From NCBI GenBank assembly GCA_036345935.2, contig JADWOT020000009.1, positions 16,976,574 through 17,040,573 of the forward strand: a stretch of DNA of 64,000 nucleotides, given 5' to 3'. The translations under genes were made by a program, and so were the position numbers. Positions 36,147 through 47,999 of the stretch are shown here, one piece after another. The notes under the pieces were generated by a model. That model was given only the letters and a program-made list of their open reading frames with translations, was not told where the DNA came from and searched no databases. How positions within the stretch are numbered: position 1 is the first letter of the stretch; the number at the start of each line of letters is the position of its first letter. Source of the DNA: Taenia hydatigena (lineage: Eukaryota > Platyhelminthes > Cestoda > Cyclophyllidea > Taeniidae).

Positions 36147-37455
36147 CATTTAGGTGGTTGCAACAAATCGTGTGGCCGCACAAAGCAGACGATCGTGTAG
36201 AACAAGGAGAGGATAGTGACCAACCCTCCAGGTAATTTGTGCCTTGACTACGAACTTGCGGTGAAGGAACATTAGAATAGACAAGGCTACCTCATCATTT
36301 CCCACTGCTACTGTTGATACCAACGTGCAACCGCTGAGGCCAACTTCATCAGCTAAACGGTCTGATTCACCTACTGCCTCACAATTTTTAAAGAAAGTGC
36401 CCTTGTATATTAGCAGCACCATTGCAAACACTGTGGAATAGAAACACCACTGTCAAGATGCAGCACGGGACAATGCAGTATAGTCTGGCGAATTTCTCCT
36501 TCCCCTCTTTTGGCAAAAAAGTCCGGTGGACTGCAACTCACTTAGGCCATTATTTTACGCATCCTTTTTTCAACCCGTCCGCAATGACAAACCTGACAAG
36601 ATGAAGCCTTGCAGCCACGCTGGCATCCATTAAACCGAGACACATGCTCCAACTCATTAGTGCAATTATGGTCGAAGCGTTCTCTAAAGCGTGTGCGAAC
36701 GGTGGCATCAGCACGAACAATTGCAATAGAACTTTGCTAGTAAAAATAAAGCTGTGGTAATTTTTAGCAAAATAAAACGCATTGGTACGCATGAGCGGTG
36801 GTTTCAGAGCTGCAACGAACTCAGTGATGCAGCTCAACATTATCTCCTCCTCCACCAGCTACGTGTAAGGCGTGCAGGATATTAGCGTGCATGCACCGTC
36901 TTTCCTTTCTCGAAACCAAACACAGTGCCGATTTTGATGTGGTAGTTATGGCGGAGTTTCCGCATCTCTTTCTTTCATCAATTGGACACTATTTAACCTA
37001 ACTATGCAGCACGTCAGCACATTGTAGATCTGGAACTGAATGCACAACTATCCTGCACTGGCAGGAGGAGAGTGTATGCCGACATGATCACGCACTTTGA
37101 AGAAATAAGTAGACACAGTATTTAGAATTTTAGTTTTCGCACGGAGCTACAAAAGAAATATCGCACACACTTCTAGTGCATTCTGCCAGTCTCCAAAGCC
37201 TATGGCGACTTCAGTCCTCAACAAAGTAACTAATAAAAGTGCATTAAGTGAATTAAGTTGTCACAGTATTTAAGACAGTTAATTTCCTTACGGACCATCA
37301 CAAGCATTATTGCACATACTTTGAATGCACATCTACAGTCTCCGAGGCCGATGGCACATTCACTTCTCAATAAATCAACTAATGACAGCGAACCTACAAG
37401 GGATCGCCCTCCCAAATTAAGTGGTTCAAATCAAGTATGCTTTACGATCACCTCT
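36147..37455. other. Spacer between the X arms, unit 1
   Basis: The stretch is nearly identical to 44,606-45,914. Minus-strand frames at 36,150-36,431 (93 codons) and 36,550-36,855 (101 codons) persist in the duplicate, but they lack recognisable domains and splice context, so they are not called. No family exon is seen. Confidence 0.5.
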
Positions 37456-37852
37456 TGAAAATCCAAATGTATCCAATGGTCGGCACTCACGTCCACCAAA
37501 CCTGACCAATTGTCAGTGAGTTGCGCTGAATGTCTCCCCTTTGAATGTCCACAATTAACTGTGAGCATTCAACTCCCTGTTGGACCAGCAAAGACTCCAC
37601 TGCTAACAATGATATTTGTCCTACTCAAAAGAATGTCAACATGTAGCCATGGCTCACTGCATAATCGTGGTCATATCGGCGACTTCTTTCCTTGTTAATC
37701 ACCCCAGAATCCACCCCTCTTCGCCCTTCTCAGACAGCTGGCATGTGATGGAAACAGACGAGGGTGTGAACCTGGCAGATGAACGAGGCCTTAGTGCAGT
37801 GCGACACACACGAATATGCTCTCACCTTCCATCCATCACACCCGAGTGCAAA
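37455..37852 (-). repeat. X block, inverted, truncated (unit 1)
   Basis: The strip is the reverse complement of about 35,180-35,570. It stops at about 37,852 and jumps to R sequence ('tgcaaaggactatgagcaacatgcatg'), which in unit 2 is reached only at 48,859. About 2.5 kb present in unit 2 is therefore missing here. Confidence 0.7.
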
Positions 37853-38901
37853 GGACTATGAGCAACATGCATGTCGAGCGATGTCTCTTCCGCATTTCCG
37901 AACCAACAACGACAGCGACTATCACCACACTTCAACTAATTTTACACTCATTTTCATGCCATCGAGTTGGAATTGCATTTGCAAGGCATCAATGGACTCA
38001 AACCACACCACAATGCACCAACTGCAGTGGTCTCCTGCGTGCAGACCAACACTCCCTCCTCCTCCTCTGCTTGTGACATCAAAGGAAACCAGCACATGAT
38101 CCCACCACAAACGCACGTTCTCCCTCCACTTCCTATGTCCGTCCACGCACCAAGCCTTGCTGTGAAGTGCGAGTGTGCATTCCATATGCAAATGGCCAAT
38201 GGCATTCTACAGAAGAGAAGCAACGCTGAGAAATCAACCAACCCTCCATCAGCACAAATTTGACTTGAAATTTCCAAAGCGGTGATTGCATTTCCATTGC
38301 CTACATGAGTCCTTCCATCGCCCCTTATCTTTATCCCATCTTATCAGCTTTCCTAATCACGACACGTTAATGAGAATTATACTTCTGATGAATTGCACAG
38401 CGTGTCAAACTGAGGTGCACATGACCGATGACGATGGAGCAGCGGACATACCGACTGCACTCTCCCATCATGTGGACTCCTCTATTGCTACTCGCCAATT
38501 TAAGGCCATTGAGCAAAATTATAATAGTAATAATAATGCTCATCCCTCCCTCGCCTAAATTAGCCCAAAGCGTATGACTATTGCACCCGAAAGCTGCGTA
38601 GTCACGTTAGTAATCAGGTGGTAGTCTACCTTGTGATAATTATGAGGCTGTCAACATATTCGCCCACTCCACCCCAAAGCAGAGAACACCCTTCCACTCA
38701 CTTTCATTCAACCACACATAAATATGCCGAATTCGTGCATTTGTCATTGAGGGCTTATTTATCAGGGGAGGATAAATTAGTGCAAATTAGGGAGAAAAGA
38801 TTAGGAAGTGGGGCATTGCCGGCACCATGGATACCTGCAAGGCAGAAAGGGGTGGTGGAAAACGTAAACCATGGGAAATGGGCATTGAAGCACACGAGCG
38901 T
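37853..38901 (+). repeat. R block and 3' flank of copy 7
   Basis: R covers about 37,853-38,290, followed by the 'cttatcagctttcctaatcacgacacg' strip and the conserved 3' flank (38,620-38,900). The whole stretch is nearly identical to 48,859-49,913 beside copy 8. Opposing frames of about 100 codons in R are both open and neither shows a domain. Confidence 0.65.
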
Positions 38902-39768
38902 TTAAGCGAGTACTATCGCCGTGTAAGTGAAGAGGAGTCCAGCGATTGCAAATGTTTTAACAGATCCACTAGACGTTGTGCCTGTGTAAACAAGACATTC
39001 TGGTCATTATAACATGCAAAACATGTACTTCTCTTAACGGTGAATTGTTTGCAAATGAGCACTAATTATAGGTGCCCAGTGGTAAACTTAAGCAATGCGC
39101 CTGTGTAATTATGGTAGCAGACGCCTATCCTGATGCATTTCGGTAAATAGTATCTTTTAATGTGGCATTTTGAGTACAATCACATGTACTGACTTACCGC
39201 TGTCCTCTGTTTTAATATCTGCACTGAAATTAAAAACTGGTTCCATATCAATCCATATGACCGCAGTCATATTGTATAGAGTGTTGGACACTAGTCCGTC
39301 AACAATGACTTCTCCATCCTCGAGGGACGCATTTGCCGATTTTTCAAATCCGCCCCCAGAAGCCAATCTCGCCGTTAGCACGACTCCTGCATCATACATA
39401 TCATCTGCAATTGTCTTGTTCCAAGTTAGGCCAATGGAGTGAGGAGTCACAGGTCCCCACTTAAAAAACTTTTGCACTCGCTCTTCTGCCATAGCTGTCC
39501 CTTTGACGAAAGGAAACAAGTGTTAACCGATCTAAATAACTGCTCACATTTATCTATGACCTAAAAGTATGATGGCTCTAAAATGAGTAAAACCACTAGA
39601 ATGCAACTGCTTATAATCTACTCTGAAGCAAATGTTATCGCTCAGCAAATGCTTTCACACTATTCCGAATAAGATTCTGATGAAAATTAACAACTTACTC
39701 GTTGAGTCTTTGTGTTTCTCAGCCAAAACGAAACCCGCGAACAGAATGAGACACAAGCGAAACGCCAT
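38902..39768 (-). CDS. Fn3 oncosphere-antigen family protein, intact (copy 7)
   Basis: Exons 39,699-39,768 (70 bp), 39,198-39,500 (303 bp) and 38,902-38,981 (80 bp) give 453 nt and 150 aa with GT-AG, phase-1 junctions. Exon 1 encodes MAFRLCLILFAGFVLA then EKHKDST. The Fn3 exon contains KFFKWGPVTPHSIGLTW, LVSNTLYNMTAV and NFSADIKTEDSG. Exon 3 reads GTTSSGSVKTFA and a hydrophobic tail ending LA-TAA. The gene spans 867 bp, exactly like copy 6, and the middle of the Fn3 exon (VVLTARLASGGGFEKSANAS) is identical to copy 6, while the N-terminal third and the strand before FSADIK differ at many residues. It lies in tandem unit 2 and has the canonical TATA box. No defect is seen. Confidence 0.87.
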
Positions 39769-39807
39769 CTTCATACCAACAATGATTTGCTCTCACAACT
39801 CATGGCG

Positions 39808-39817
39808 TATTTATAAG
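39808..39817 (-). promoter_or_regulatory. TATA box of copy 7
   Basis: CTTATAAATA on the minus strand, about 40 bp before the ATG at 39,768. The upstream strip differs from copy 6 and resembles the 23 kb gene ('gcgtatttataaggctgct'). Confidence 0.7.
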
Positions 39818-41830
39818 GCTGCTGCACACGCTTATCAGCCTATGGGCTCTCCCATCTCTAACCTTTAAGGCGACTGCTACACCGTGAGGTGTGTTACATT
39901 GCATGAGTCCTCCCACGTCTAACTTTCACGCTTCTTATCACTGAGGTTAACACCAACTTCAGTGAAAATATTATGCAGTGTACATTCACGTAACGCATTG
40001 TCCTTCGAGTTGATCAGGCAAAATCTATTGTGAACATGGGAAGCATTTGTGAATCCACAACATCTCAGAAGTGTTTTTGCACTCTTCGTGAACCCACCAC
40101 CACCGAATGTGGGATTCGACCACGTTATGTCCTCGCTACCCTCTTCTCTGAGGCTTTCTACCTTCGCGCAATCAAAACATGTGGTTTTGGTAGAGGGCAC
40201 CGTAAAATTCGTTGTTTGGTGCGTAAGAAGATATAGTTTCGACCCCGTAGGCAAGCATATACTCCCTCGCCAATGTTTGGCTTTTTTCTAAATAATATTG
40301 ATGTGAAGTTGGTTGTGACACTAATTGTGAGCATGTTTGTCACTTATGGAACTGAATGTATTGTTTGTTACCTCACAATGCAGACACACATGTATCTACG
40401 ATGCCTTGCAGAAGCGAATCGCCTCCACTGTAGATAGCACAGTTGATGTTTAAGTCAGACCACTTCAGGTAGACACTGGACTCAATCAACCAACAATGCC
40501 AGCCTACATCCTGTCGTACTGCTTACACATAGCCGATCTACTTTTGAATGTCCTCAGACTTAGGACGACTCCGCCACATTTCATGAAGATGAGGGAGGCC
40601 AAGACACTATTCAAATTAACACATCGACACTGCACTGCTCTGAGTGTGAGGCAGCAATGAACTGGGTACATGGACAAATATCCCACCTGTCTAGTGCGAT
40701 AGTCACCTCTTCTTTCGCATCGCCAACACAAGAGAAAGCAGTGTTAAACTGCACCAACAGAAATGTTGTGGCATCCAAAACACCACTGTCAGGATGCAAC
40801 ACGTAGAAAGTCAGTTTAACCTACCACGATTACTTTTCTTTCTTTAGACAGCACAAGTCTGGTGGACCACATTGTACACAGACCGTGTTTTACACATGCT
40901 TTGCGCAATCCGTCTGCCATGGTGACCCAGACGAGGTGAAGTCGGTGTAGCCACGGTGGCATTCACAAAACGAGACCAGCACCTGTGATGCCATCAACGC
41001 CACCCACACACCATCCAGTTGCCATCGTCTGGTGTTTTGTAGCTCCCCTCTCATTCCCTACATTCACTCAACTTGCACCCCTTTCGTGGTCAACTTCGAA
41101 AGCACACTGACAATGCCCTTCCCTCTTTCGTCGCCTCTTGTGCTGTACATTAATGTGAATAGGATATAACCTTTCAGTGAACGTTGGAAAAGTATATGTT
41201 AGCCCATGCGTGGTCGTGTCTAATCACCTGTGAAAACGGTGCATGTGGTTCACATTGACCTCCTCTCATTTTGCGCATGAGATCACCGTCTTCATACAGG
41301 AGTGAAGTCAAGCATAGCGATGGTCATGCTGATAATAGTGTGAATTTCAGTACAGTCGCGTGCGTCGTTCCTTCATGATAAAATTGTGTTTCTGTCTCTT
41401 CTCCTCTGCTGCACCCTCAACAATAATAATAATAATTTGACGGTGAAGGATGGACCGTTCTTCCACTCCATTTATTCTGTCCTTGTCTCGAAATTCACAA
41501 ATGGATGGAAGGAAGCAGACCTCGATCATGTCCATCTTAGCTGAGCTGAAGTGTGTGAGCGATCGGGTCACGACTTGCCTCATTCCACTAACTCTCTCTG
41601 CCTCCCAGACATCCGTGTTGTCAGATTTGCCCCACTCACTATTCATTCTTGCTCTATCAACATTAATTTAATCCTTCACTCACAAATGCACAAATTCGCC
41701 ACACTTACTTGTGCTTGAATGGAACAGACTGCAAAGGCATTCGCTCCATTGTGGTGAAGTTGGGTGCGATTATTTATCTTAAAATGCGTGGACATGTCGT
41801 CAGCCTCATAATTCTCCACAAGTTGGACTA
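39818..41830. repeat. 5' flank and R5 block, tandem unit 2
   Basis: The stretch is the fuller counterpart of 31,438-33,300, without the two deletions seen there. The inverted 3'-flank remnant lies at about 41,530-41,750 and the (AAT)n tract at about 41,425. No intact exon is recognised. Confidence 0.6.
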
Positions 41831-41874
41831 ACACCTACTTGCTTGCCCCATTACTACATATAAATTTCCCTGTT

Positions 41875-44030
41875 TCAAGAATCTGTAACGAATGCAAGTG
41901 GCTGGAATGAACAACAGGAGCCAAATTTTCCCTTTTTGCTTAGGCATTGCATGAGAATGGGTGAAAACATAAGTAATGGTGAAAATGTGAGACACTGCAG
42001 AATTGTTGGGCGTAGTACGTCATCCAATCTGCTATGCGCATTACTAGATGATATTAAGTCCATTTCTAACCTCATAATACAGATGTCATTTGGTCCCACT
42101 TGACACCATTTATTGTGGTCTTGCAACACATTTACTACTTTCCGAATTGAGTAGATGACACATCTAAAATCATCCGCAAACGCTGTGCTTTGTTGGAATG
42201 TGCATTAACTGACAAGCAGTGCATGTCACACATTTGTGACACATGGCACAATGCAAAGAAATCAGGTTGTCGCACGTGACACTAACAGACCGGTGTGCAA
42301 TATTCAAAGCAATAAATTGCGTTGACAATGAAGTGACAAGCAAGCAGTTTTAGTGCAACTAAGGGTAGGAAGCAAGCAAAATGCATCGCTGACAAGAGAG
42401 GGAAGTGGATGGCTGGAGGGCATTTCATCCACCTTCGTAAAATTAAGTCGTCTGCAGGCTCGCCGTGGTGCAAGTGGATTACATTACCACAGTAAAGTGC
42501 AGTTTCGCGCGACATTGGATAAGCACACAAAGAGGTGGCTTGGCTGCCAATCCACTCCGCATCTCACTTGAGTAATTTGCATGGCACAGCTTCCCACGCT
42601 ACACCAAAGCTTAGTGTCGAGGTCTAATCACTTTTGTACTGAAAAGGAAAAACCACATCCATCTTCGTTTGAAGGGAATGGAGCAGACGAAGCATCCACA
42701 ACTTTGTCATACATAAGGCGGCAACGAAAAATGAGACAGATGGTGGTTGCGAAGGCGAGAATGGAGTTGCGATAGCCTGCTAGTGAAGTACACAAGCAAT
42801 CAAATCCAATTAACTAGCCAACATCAACAATAACAACGAACAACTGTCTTGCGAATGCAGCAGCCACCTTCACGACTTGAGTCCTACTAATTCCACGAGG
42901 ACAGCCAGTGTGGAATGAGGAGACAATAATAATGCAATAGTACTAACTCGACGTGGCGAATCATAGGCATGCACATCTTCGTGCCCAAATCATCACATTG
43001 GACGCTTTGTACTAAGGTTCCTTCTTGATTGAGCTCTCCATGGTGCAAACGCATTTAGAGCTGAAGTTGGATTTCAACCCAAACAAACATACACATACAC
43101 GCACACATGAACACACAGGCTATTGTGCCAATGTCATTGTCATTGCATGAACCACTGCAGTGGGGAAGCAGTGTTCTCATACTTTTAAAATCATCCTTAT
43201 GCAGATGTTAAATTTGAGGTTAGCTGACGGAATTACCCCTGATGTGACCAAAGTTGCTCGATTCGCATGCCCTGCCAACTGGTCTGCTACATTATGCCAT
43301 CTGTGCAGGGATAGGGGATCCCATGTAGACTACGCTGCTTCTGTATTCTCATTGCTCCTATCGCATTCACATTAAAAGGTAGTTCTTCCATAAATAAGAG
43401 CACTTCAATACCCCAAACTCACGTGGTGTTATATCCGTCAGGAATATATTGTCGCAGCACTACTCCCTGATTCGTAGGTGGGTTTGAATGAGTACATGTC
43501 AGCAAGTGGTGATGGCTGAACGGACGCAAAGTAGCGTGTGATATTTGGACGCGACGCAGGAGGAGGAAGAATGTAGTGAAGGGCATATGGGAGGACCAAA
43601 ATAGTGGGGGCTGCTGATGAGATTTGGGTGTGATGGATGCAAGGTGAGAGCATATTCGTGTGTGTCGCACTGCACTATGGCCTTGTTTATCTGCCGGGTT
43701 CACCCTCTCGTCTGTTTCCATCACACGCCAGCTGTCTGGGAAGGGTGAAGAGGGGTGGATTCTGGGGTGATTAACAAGGAAAGCAGTCGGTGATGTGACC
43801 ACGATTATGCAGTGACACATGGCTACATGTTGACATTCTTTTGAGTAGCACAAATATCATTGTTAGCAGTGGAGTCTTTGCTGGTCCAACAGGGAGTTGA
43901 ATGCTCACAGTTAATTGTGGACATTCCAAGGGGAGACATTCAGCGCAACTCACTGACAATTGGTCAGGCTTGGTGAACGCGAGTGCCGACCACGGGGCGC
44001 ATTTTGGTGAATTGCACTTATTTTGAATTA
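41875..44030 (+). repeat. X block, left arm of the large palindrome (unit 2)
   Basis: The arm pairs with 45,915-47,975 read in reverse. The inner ~1.05 kb (about 42,950-43,990 against 45,960-47,000) is almost identical; the outer part of the right arm is clearly more diverged. A stretch of about 70 bp present in the 34.7 kb copy is missing near 43,197 here and equally near 46,737 in the right arm. Confidence 0.75.
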
Positions 44031-45914
44031 CGACCAACAGTTGCCGCACAAATCACGGAAAGTTGAATCCCTGTCAGTGCACTTTTATCTCATACTTTAT
44101 TGAGGCATGAAGACACCATCGTCTTTGGGGACTGTAGAAGTACACTTGAAGGATGTGCGATAATGTTTGTTCTGTTCCGTAGAGAAATTAACATTTTAAA
44201 ATACTGTCTACTTAATCCACTTAATGCATTTCTAGTCGTTGCTTTGTTGAACTATAAACTGTAACATCAAATGCATCACATCGGATAAAATCTGCAAATG
44301 CCAGTTCTTATAACCCTCCATTTCCAACCCACTCTCAAAAGCTTTATTCTATGTTATTTATTTGTTTGTCGTTTTTGACCTTAACTTCGTGTTTAAGTGC
44401 GCCTCATACGATCCCTTCACACAGGGTCACAGCATCCATTTCTCAAAGTCATATTACCATTATAACCGTCATTATCGTTGAGCTCGAGGGTGGAGAGTTA
44501 AGTGTAGCTGACACAATGGAGGAATCAAAGTGGAGGATGGGGGCTATCCGAGTGCCACAAATTCGTCACGGCATTTCTTACGACGCGATTGAAAGGAAAA
44601 TATGACATTCAGGTGGTTGCAACAAATCGTGTTTCCGCACAAAGCAGACGATCGAGTAGAACAAGGAGAGGATAGTGACCAACCCTCCAGATAATTTGTG
44701 CCTTGACTACGAACTTGCGGTGAAGGAACACTAGAATAGACAAGGCTACCTCATCATTTCCCACTGCTACTGTTGATACCAACGTGCAACCGCTGAGGCC
44801 AGCTTCATCAGCTAAACGGTCTGATTCACCTACTGCCTCACAATTTTTAAAGAAAATGCCCTTGTATATTAGCAGCACCATTGCAAACACTGTGGAATAG
44901 AAACACCACTGTCAAGATGCAGCACGGGACAATGCAGTATAGCCTGGCGCACTTCTCCTTCCCTCTTTTGGCAAAAAAGTCCGGTGGACTGCAACTCACT
45001 TAGGCCATTATTTTACGCATCCTTTTTACAACCCGTCCGCAATGGCAAACCAGACGAGATGAAGCCTTGCAGCCACGCTGGCATCCATTAAACCGAGACA
45101 CATGCTCCAACTCATTAGTGCGATTATGGTCGAAGCGTTCTCTAAAGCGTGTGCGAACGGTGGCATCAGCACGAACAATTGCAATAGAACTTTGCTAGTA
45201 AAAATAAAGCTGTGGTAATTTTTAGCAAAATAAAACGCATTGGTACGCATGAGCGGTGGTTTCAGAGCTGCAACGAACTCAGTGATGCAGCTCAACATTA
45301 TCTCCTCCTCCACCAGCTACGTGTAAGGCGTGCAGGATATTAGCGTGCATGCACCGTCTTTCCTTTCTCGAAACCAAACACAGTGCCGATTTTGATGTGG
45401 TAGTTATGGCGGAGTTTCCGCATCTCTTTCTTTCATCAATTGGACACTATTTAACCTAACTATGCAGCACGTCAGCACATTGTAGATCTGGAACTGAATG
45501 CACAACTATCCTGCACTGGCAGGAGGAGAGTGTATGCCGACATGATCACGCACTTTGAAGAAATAAGTAGACACAGTATTTAGAATTTCAATTTTCGAAC
45601 AGAGCTACAGAAGAAAAATCGCACACACTTCTAGTGCATTCTGCCAGTCTCCAAGGCCGATGGCGACTTCAGCCCTCAACAAAGTAACTAATAAAAGTGC
45701 ATTAAGTGAATTAAGTTGTCACAGTATTTAAGACAGTTAATTTCCTTACGGACCATCACAAGCATTATTGCACATACTTTGAATGCACATCTACATTTTC
45801 CGAGGCCGATGGCACATTCACTTCTCAATAAATCAACTAATGACAGCGAACCTACAAGGGATCGCCCTCCCAAATTAAGTGGTTCAAATCAAGTATGCTT
45901 TACCATCACCTCTT
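44031..45914. other. Spacer of the large palindrome
   Basis: The spacer holds the second copy of the possible secreted-protein frame and otherwise repeats 35,571-37,455. It is not self-complementary. No other feature is recognised. Confidence 0.5.
44351..44605 (+). CDS. Possible small secreted protein (84 aa), unit 2
   Basis: This is the duplicate of the 35,892-36,146 frame, with the same start MLFICLSFLTLTSCLSA, length and stop. Differences include Asp to Glu after LEGG and Ser-Cys to Ile-Arg near HGISYDA. The TATA-like CTTATAA is conserved at about 44,307. With so few changes, conservation cannot be separated from recency of the duplication. Confidence 0.3.
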   Translation: MLFICLSFLTLTSCLSAPHTIPSHRVTASISQSHITIITVIIVELEGGELSVADTMEESKWRMGAIRVPQIRHGISYDAIERKI

Positions 45915-47975
45915 GAAAATCCAAATGTATCCAATGGTCGGCACTCACGTCCACCAAGCCTGACCAATTGTCAGTGAGTTGCGCTGAATGTTTCCCCTTG
46001 GAATGTCCAAAATTAACTGTGAGCATTCAACTCCCTGTTGGACCAGCAAAGACTCCACTGCTAACAATGATATTTGTGCTACTCAAAAGAATATCAACAT
46101 GTAGCCATGGCTCAATGCATAATCGTGGTCACATCACCGACTGCTTTCCTTGTTAATCACCCCAGAATCCACCCCTCTTCACCCTTCCCAGACAGCTGGC
46201 GTGTGATGGAAACAGACGAGAGGGTGAACCCGGCAGATAAACAAGGCCATAGTGCAGTGCGACACACACGAATATGCTCTCACCTTGCATCCATCACACC
46301 CAAATCTCATCAGCAGCCCCCACTATTTTGGTCCTCCCATATGCCCTTCACTACATTCTTCCTCCTCCTGCGTCGCGTCCAAATATCACACGCTACTTTG
46401 CGTCCGTTCAGCCATCACCACTTGCTGACATGTACTCATTCAAACCCACCTACGAATCAGGGAGTAGTGCTGCGACAATATATTCCTGACGGATATAACA
46501 CCACGTGAGTTTGGGGTATTGAAGTGCTCTTATTTATGGAAGAACTACCTTTTAATGTGAATGCGATAGGAGCAATGAGAATACAGAAGCAGCGTAGTCT
46601 ACATGGGATCCCCTATCCCTGCACAGATGGCATAATGTAGCAGACCAGTTGGCAGGGCATGCGAATCGAGCAACTTTGGTCACATCAGGGGTAATTCCGT
46701 CAGCTAACCTCAAATTTAACATCTGCATAAGGATGATTTTAAAAGTATGAGAACACTGCTTCCCCACTGCAGTGGTTCACGCAATGACAATGACATTGGC
46801 ACAATAGCCTGTGTGTTCATGTGTGCGTGTATGTGTATGTTTGTTTGGGTTGAAATCCAACTTCAGCTCTAAATGCGTTTGCACCATGGAGAGCTCAATC
46901 AAGAAGGAACCTTAGTACAAAGCGTCCAATGTGATGATTTGGGCACGAAGATGTGCATGCCTATGATTCGCCACGTCGAGTTAGTAGCATTGCATTATTA
47001 TTGTCTCCTCATTCCACACTAGCTGCCCTCTTGGAAGTAGTAGGGCTTAACTCTTAAAAGTAGATGCTACATTAGCAAGACAGGTGTTTGTTGCTATTGT
47101 TGATGTTGGCTAGTTAATCAAGTTTGTTTGCTTGTAAAACTTTCGTTGCAGGATATTGCAACTCTATTCTTGCCTTCAGTGGCACCATCTGTCTCCTGTC
47201 TCGAATATACGACACGATTGCCATCTTGTGTGTGAAAAAATTGTAGACGTTTTGTTTCCTTCAATTCCTTGACATAAAGTTGGGTACGTTGCATCTTTTA
47301 GCACAAAAGCGATTAGACCATGACAATTAGCTTTGATGCATCTTGGGAAGCTGTGCCTTGCAAATTACTCAAGTGAAATACGGAGTGGATTGACAGCCAA
47401 GCCACCTGGTTGTGTGCGTAGCCAATGTCGTACGGTACTGCACCTCACTGTGGTAATGTAATCCACTCGTTTCACGGTGAGCTGGCAGTCAACTTAATTT
47501 TACGCAGGTGGATGGAATTTTCTCTAGCCATTCACTTCTTCCTGTTGTTCCGTTATCCATTCTACTTGTTTCCTGCATTTAGTTGCATCAAGGGATGCTT
47601 GCTTATCATTTTATTGTCAGCAAGCTTCTGTTTTTATGATGCTGCATGCGATAATCTGATTTTCTTACGTTCTATTGTGTCACAAATGTGTGACACACGA
47701 TGCTTATCGACCTACGCTCAAATCCACAAAACATAGCGTTAGCTATCTTCTCTAGTTAAAGTGCGGCTAGTTATGTTGAAGGACCGTAAAAAACGATGTC
47801 AGAGACAACCAAAACATCTCAACTATGGGGATGGAAATGGCTTTGGCATCATCCACTAATGAGCGTAACAGAATGGATGGCGTTCTACACCCAACACTTC
47901 TGATTTATCGTGCATCAGTCACAAAAATGGCCTACGCAAAAGAACAGGAATTTGGTCCCGGCTGTTTTCAATAGA
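45915..47975 (-). repeat. X block, right arm of the large palindrome
   Basis: The arm contains Y (45,990-47,151) and then an older-looking stretch (47,152-47,975) with many substitutions relative to the left arm, including 'gtcacaaatgtgtgac' at about 47,679. The sharp change in similarity near 47,040 suggests that only the inner part was recently homogenised. Confidence 0.75.
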
Positions 47976-47999
47976 AGATCCATGTAACAACGGTTAATG

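Noticed and set aside
37954..38277. 107-codon minus and 98-codon plus frames in the R block
   Set aside because: Both strands are open over the same bases, and the peptides are not conserved in the older R copies.
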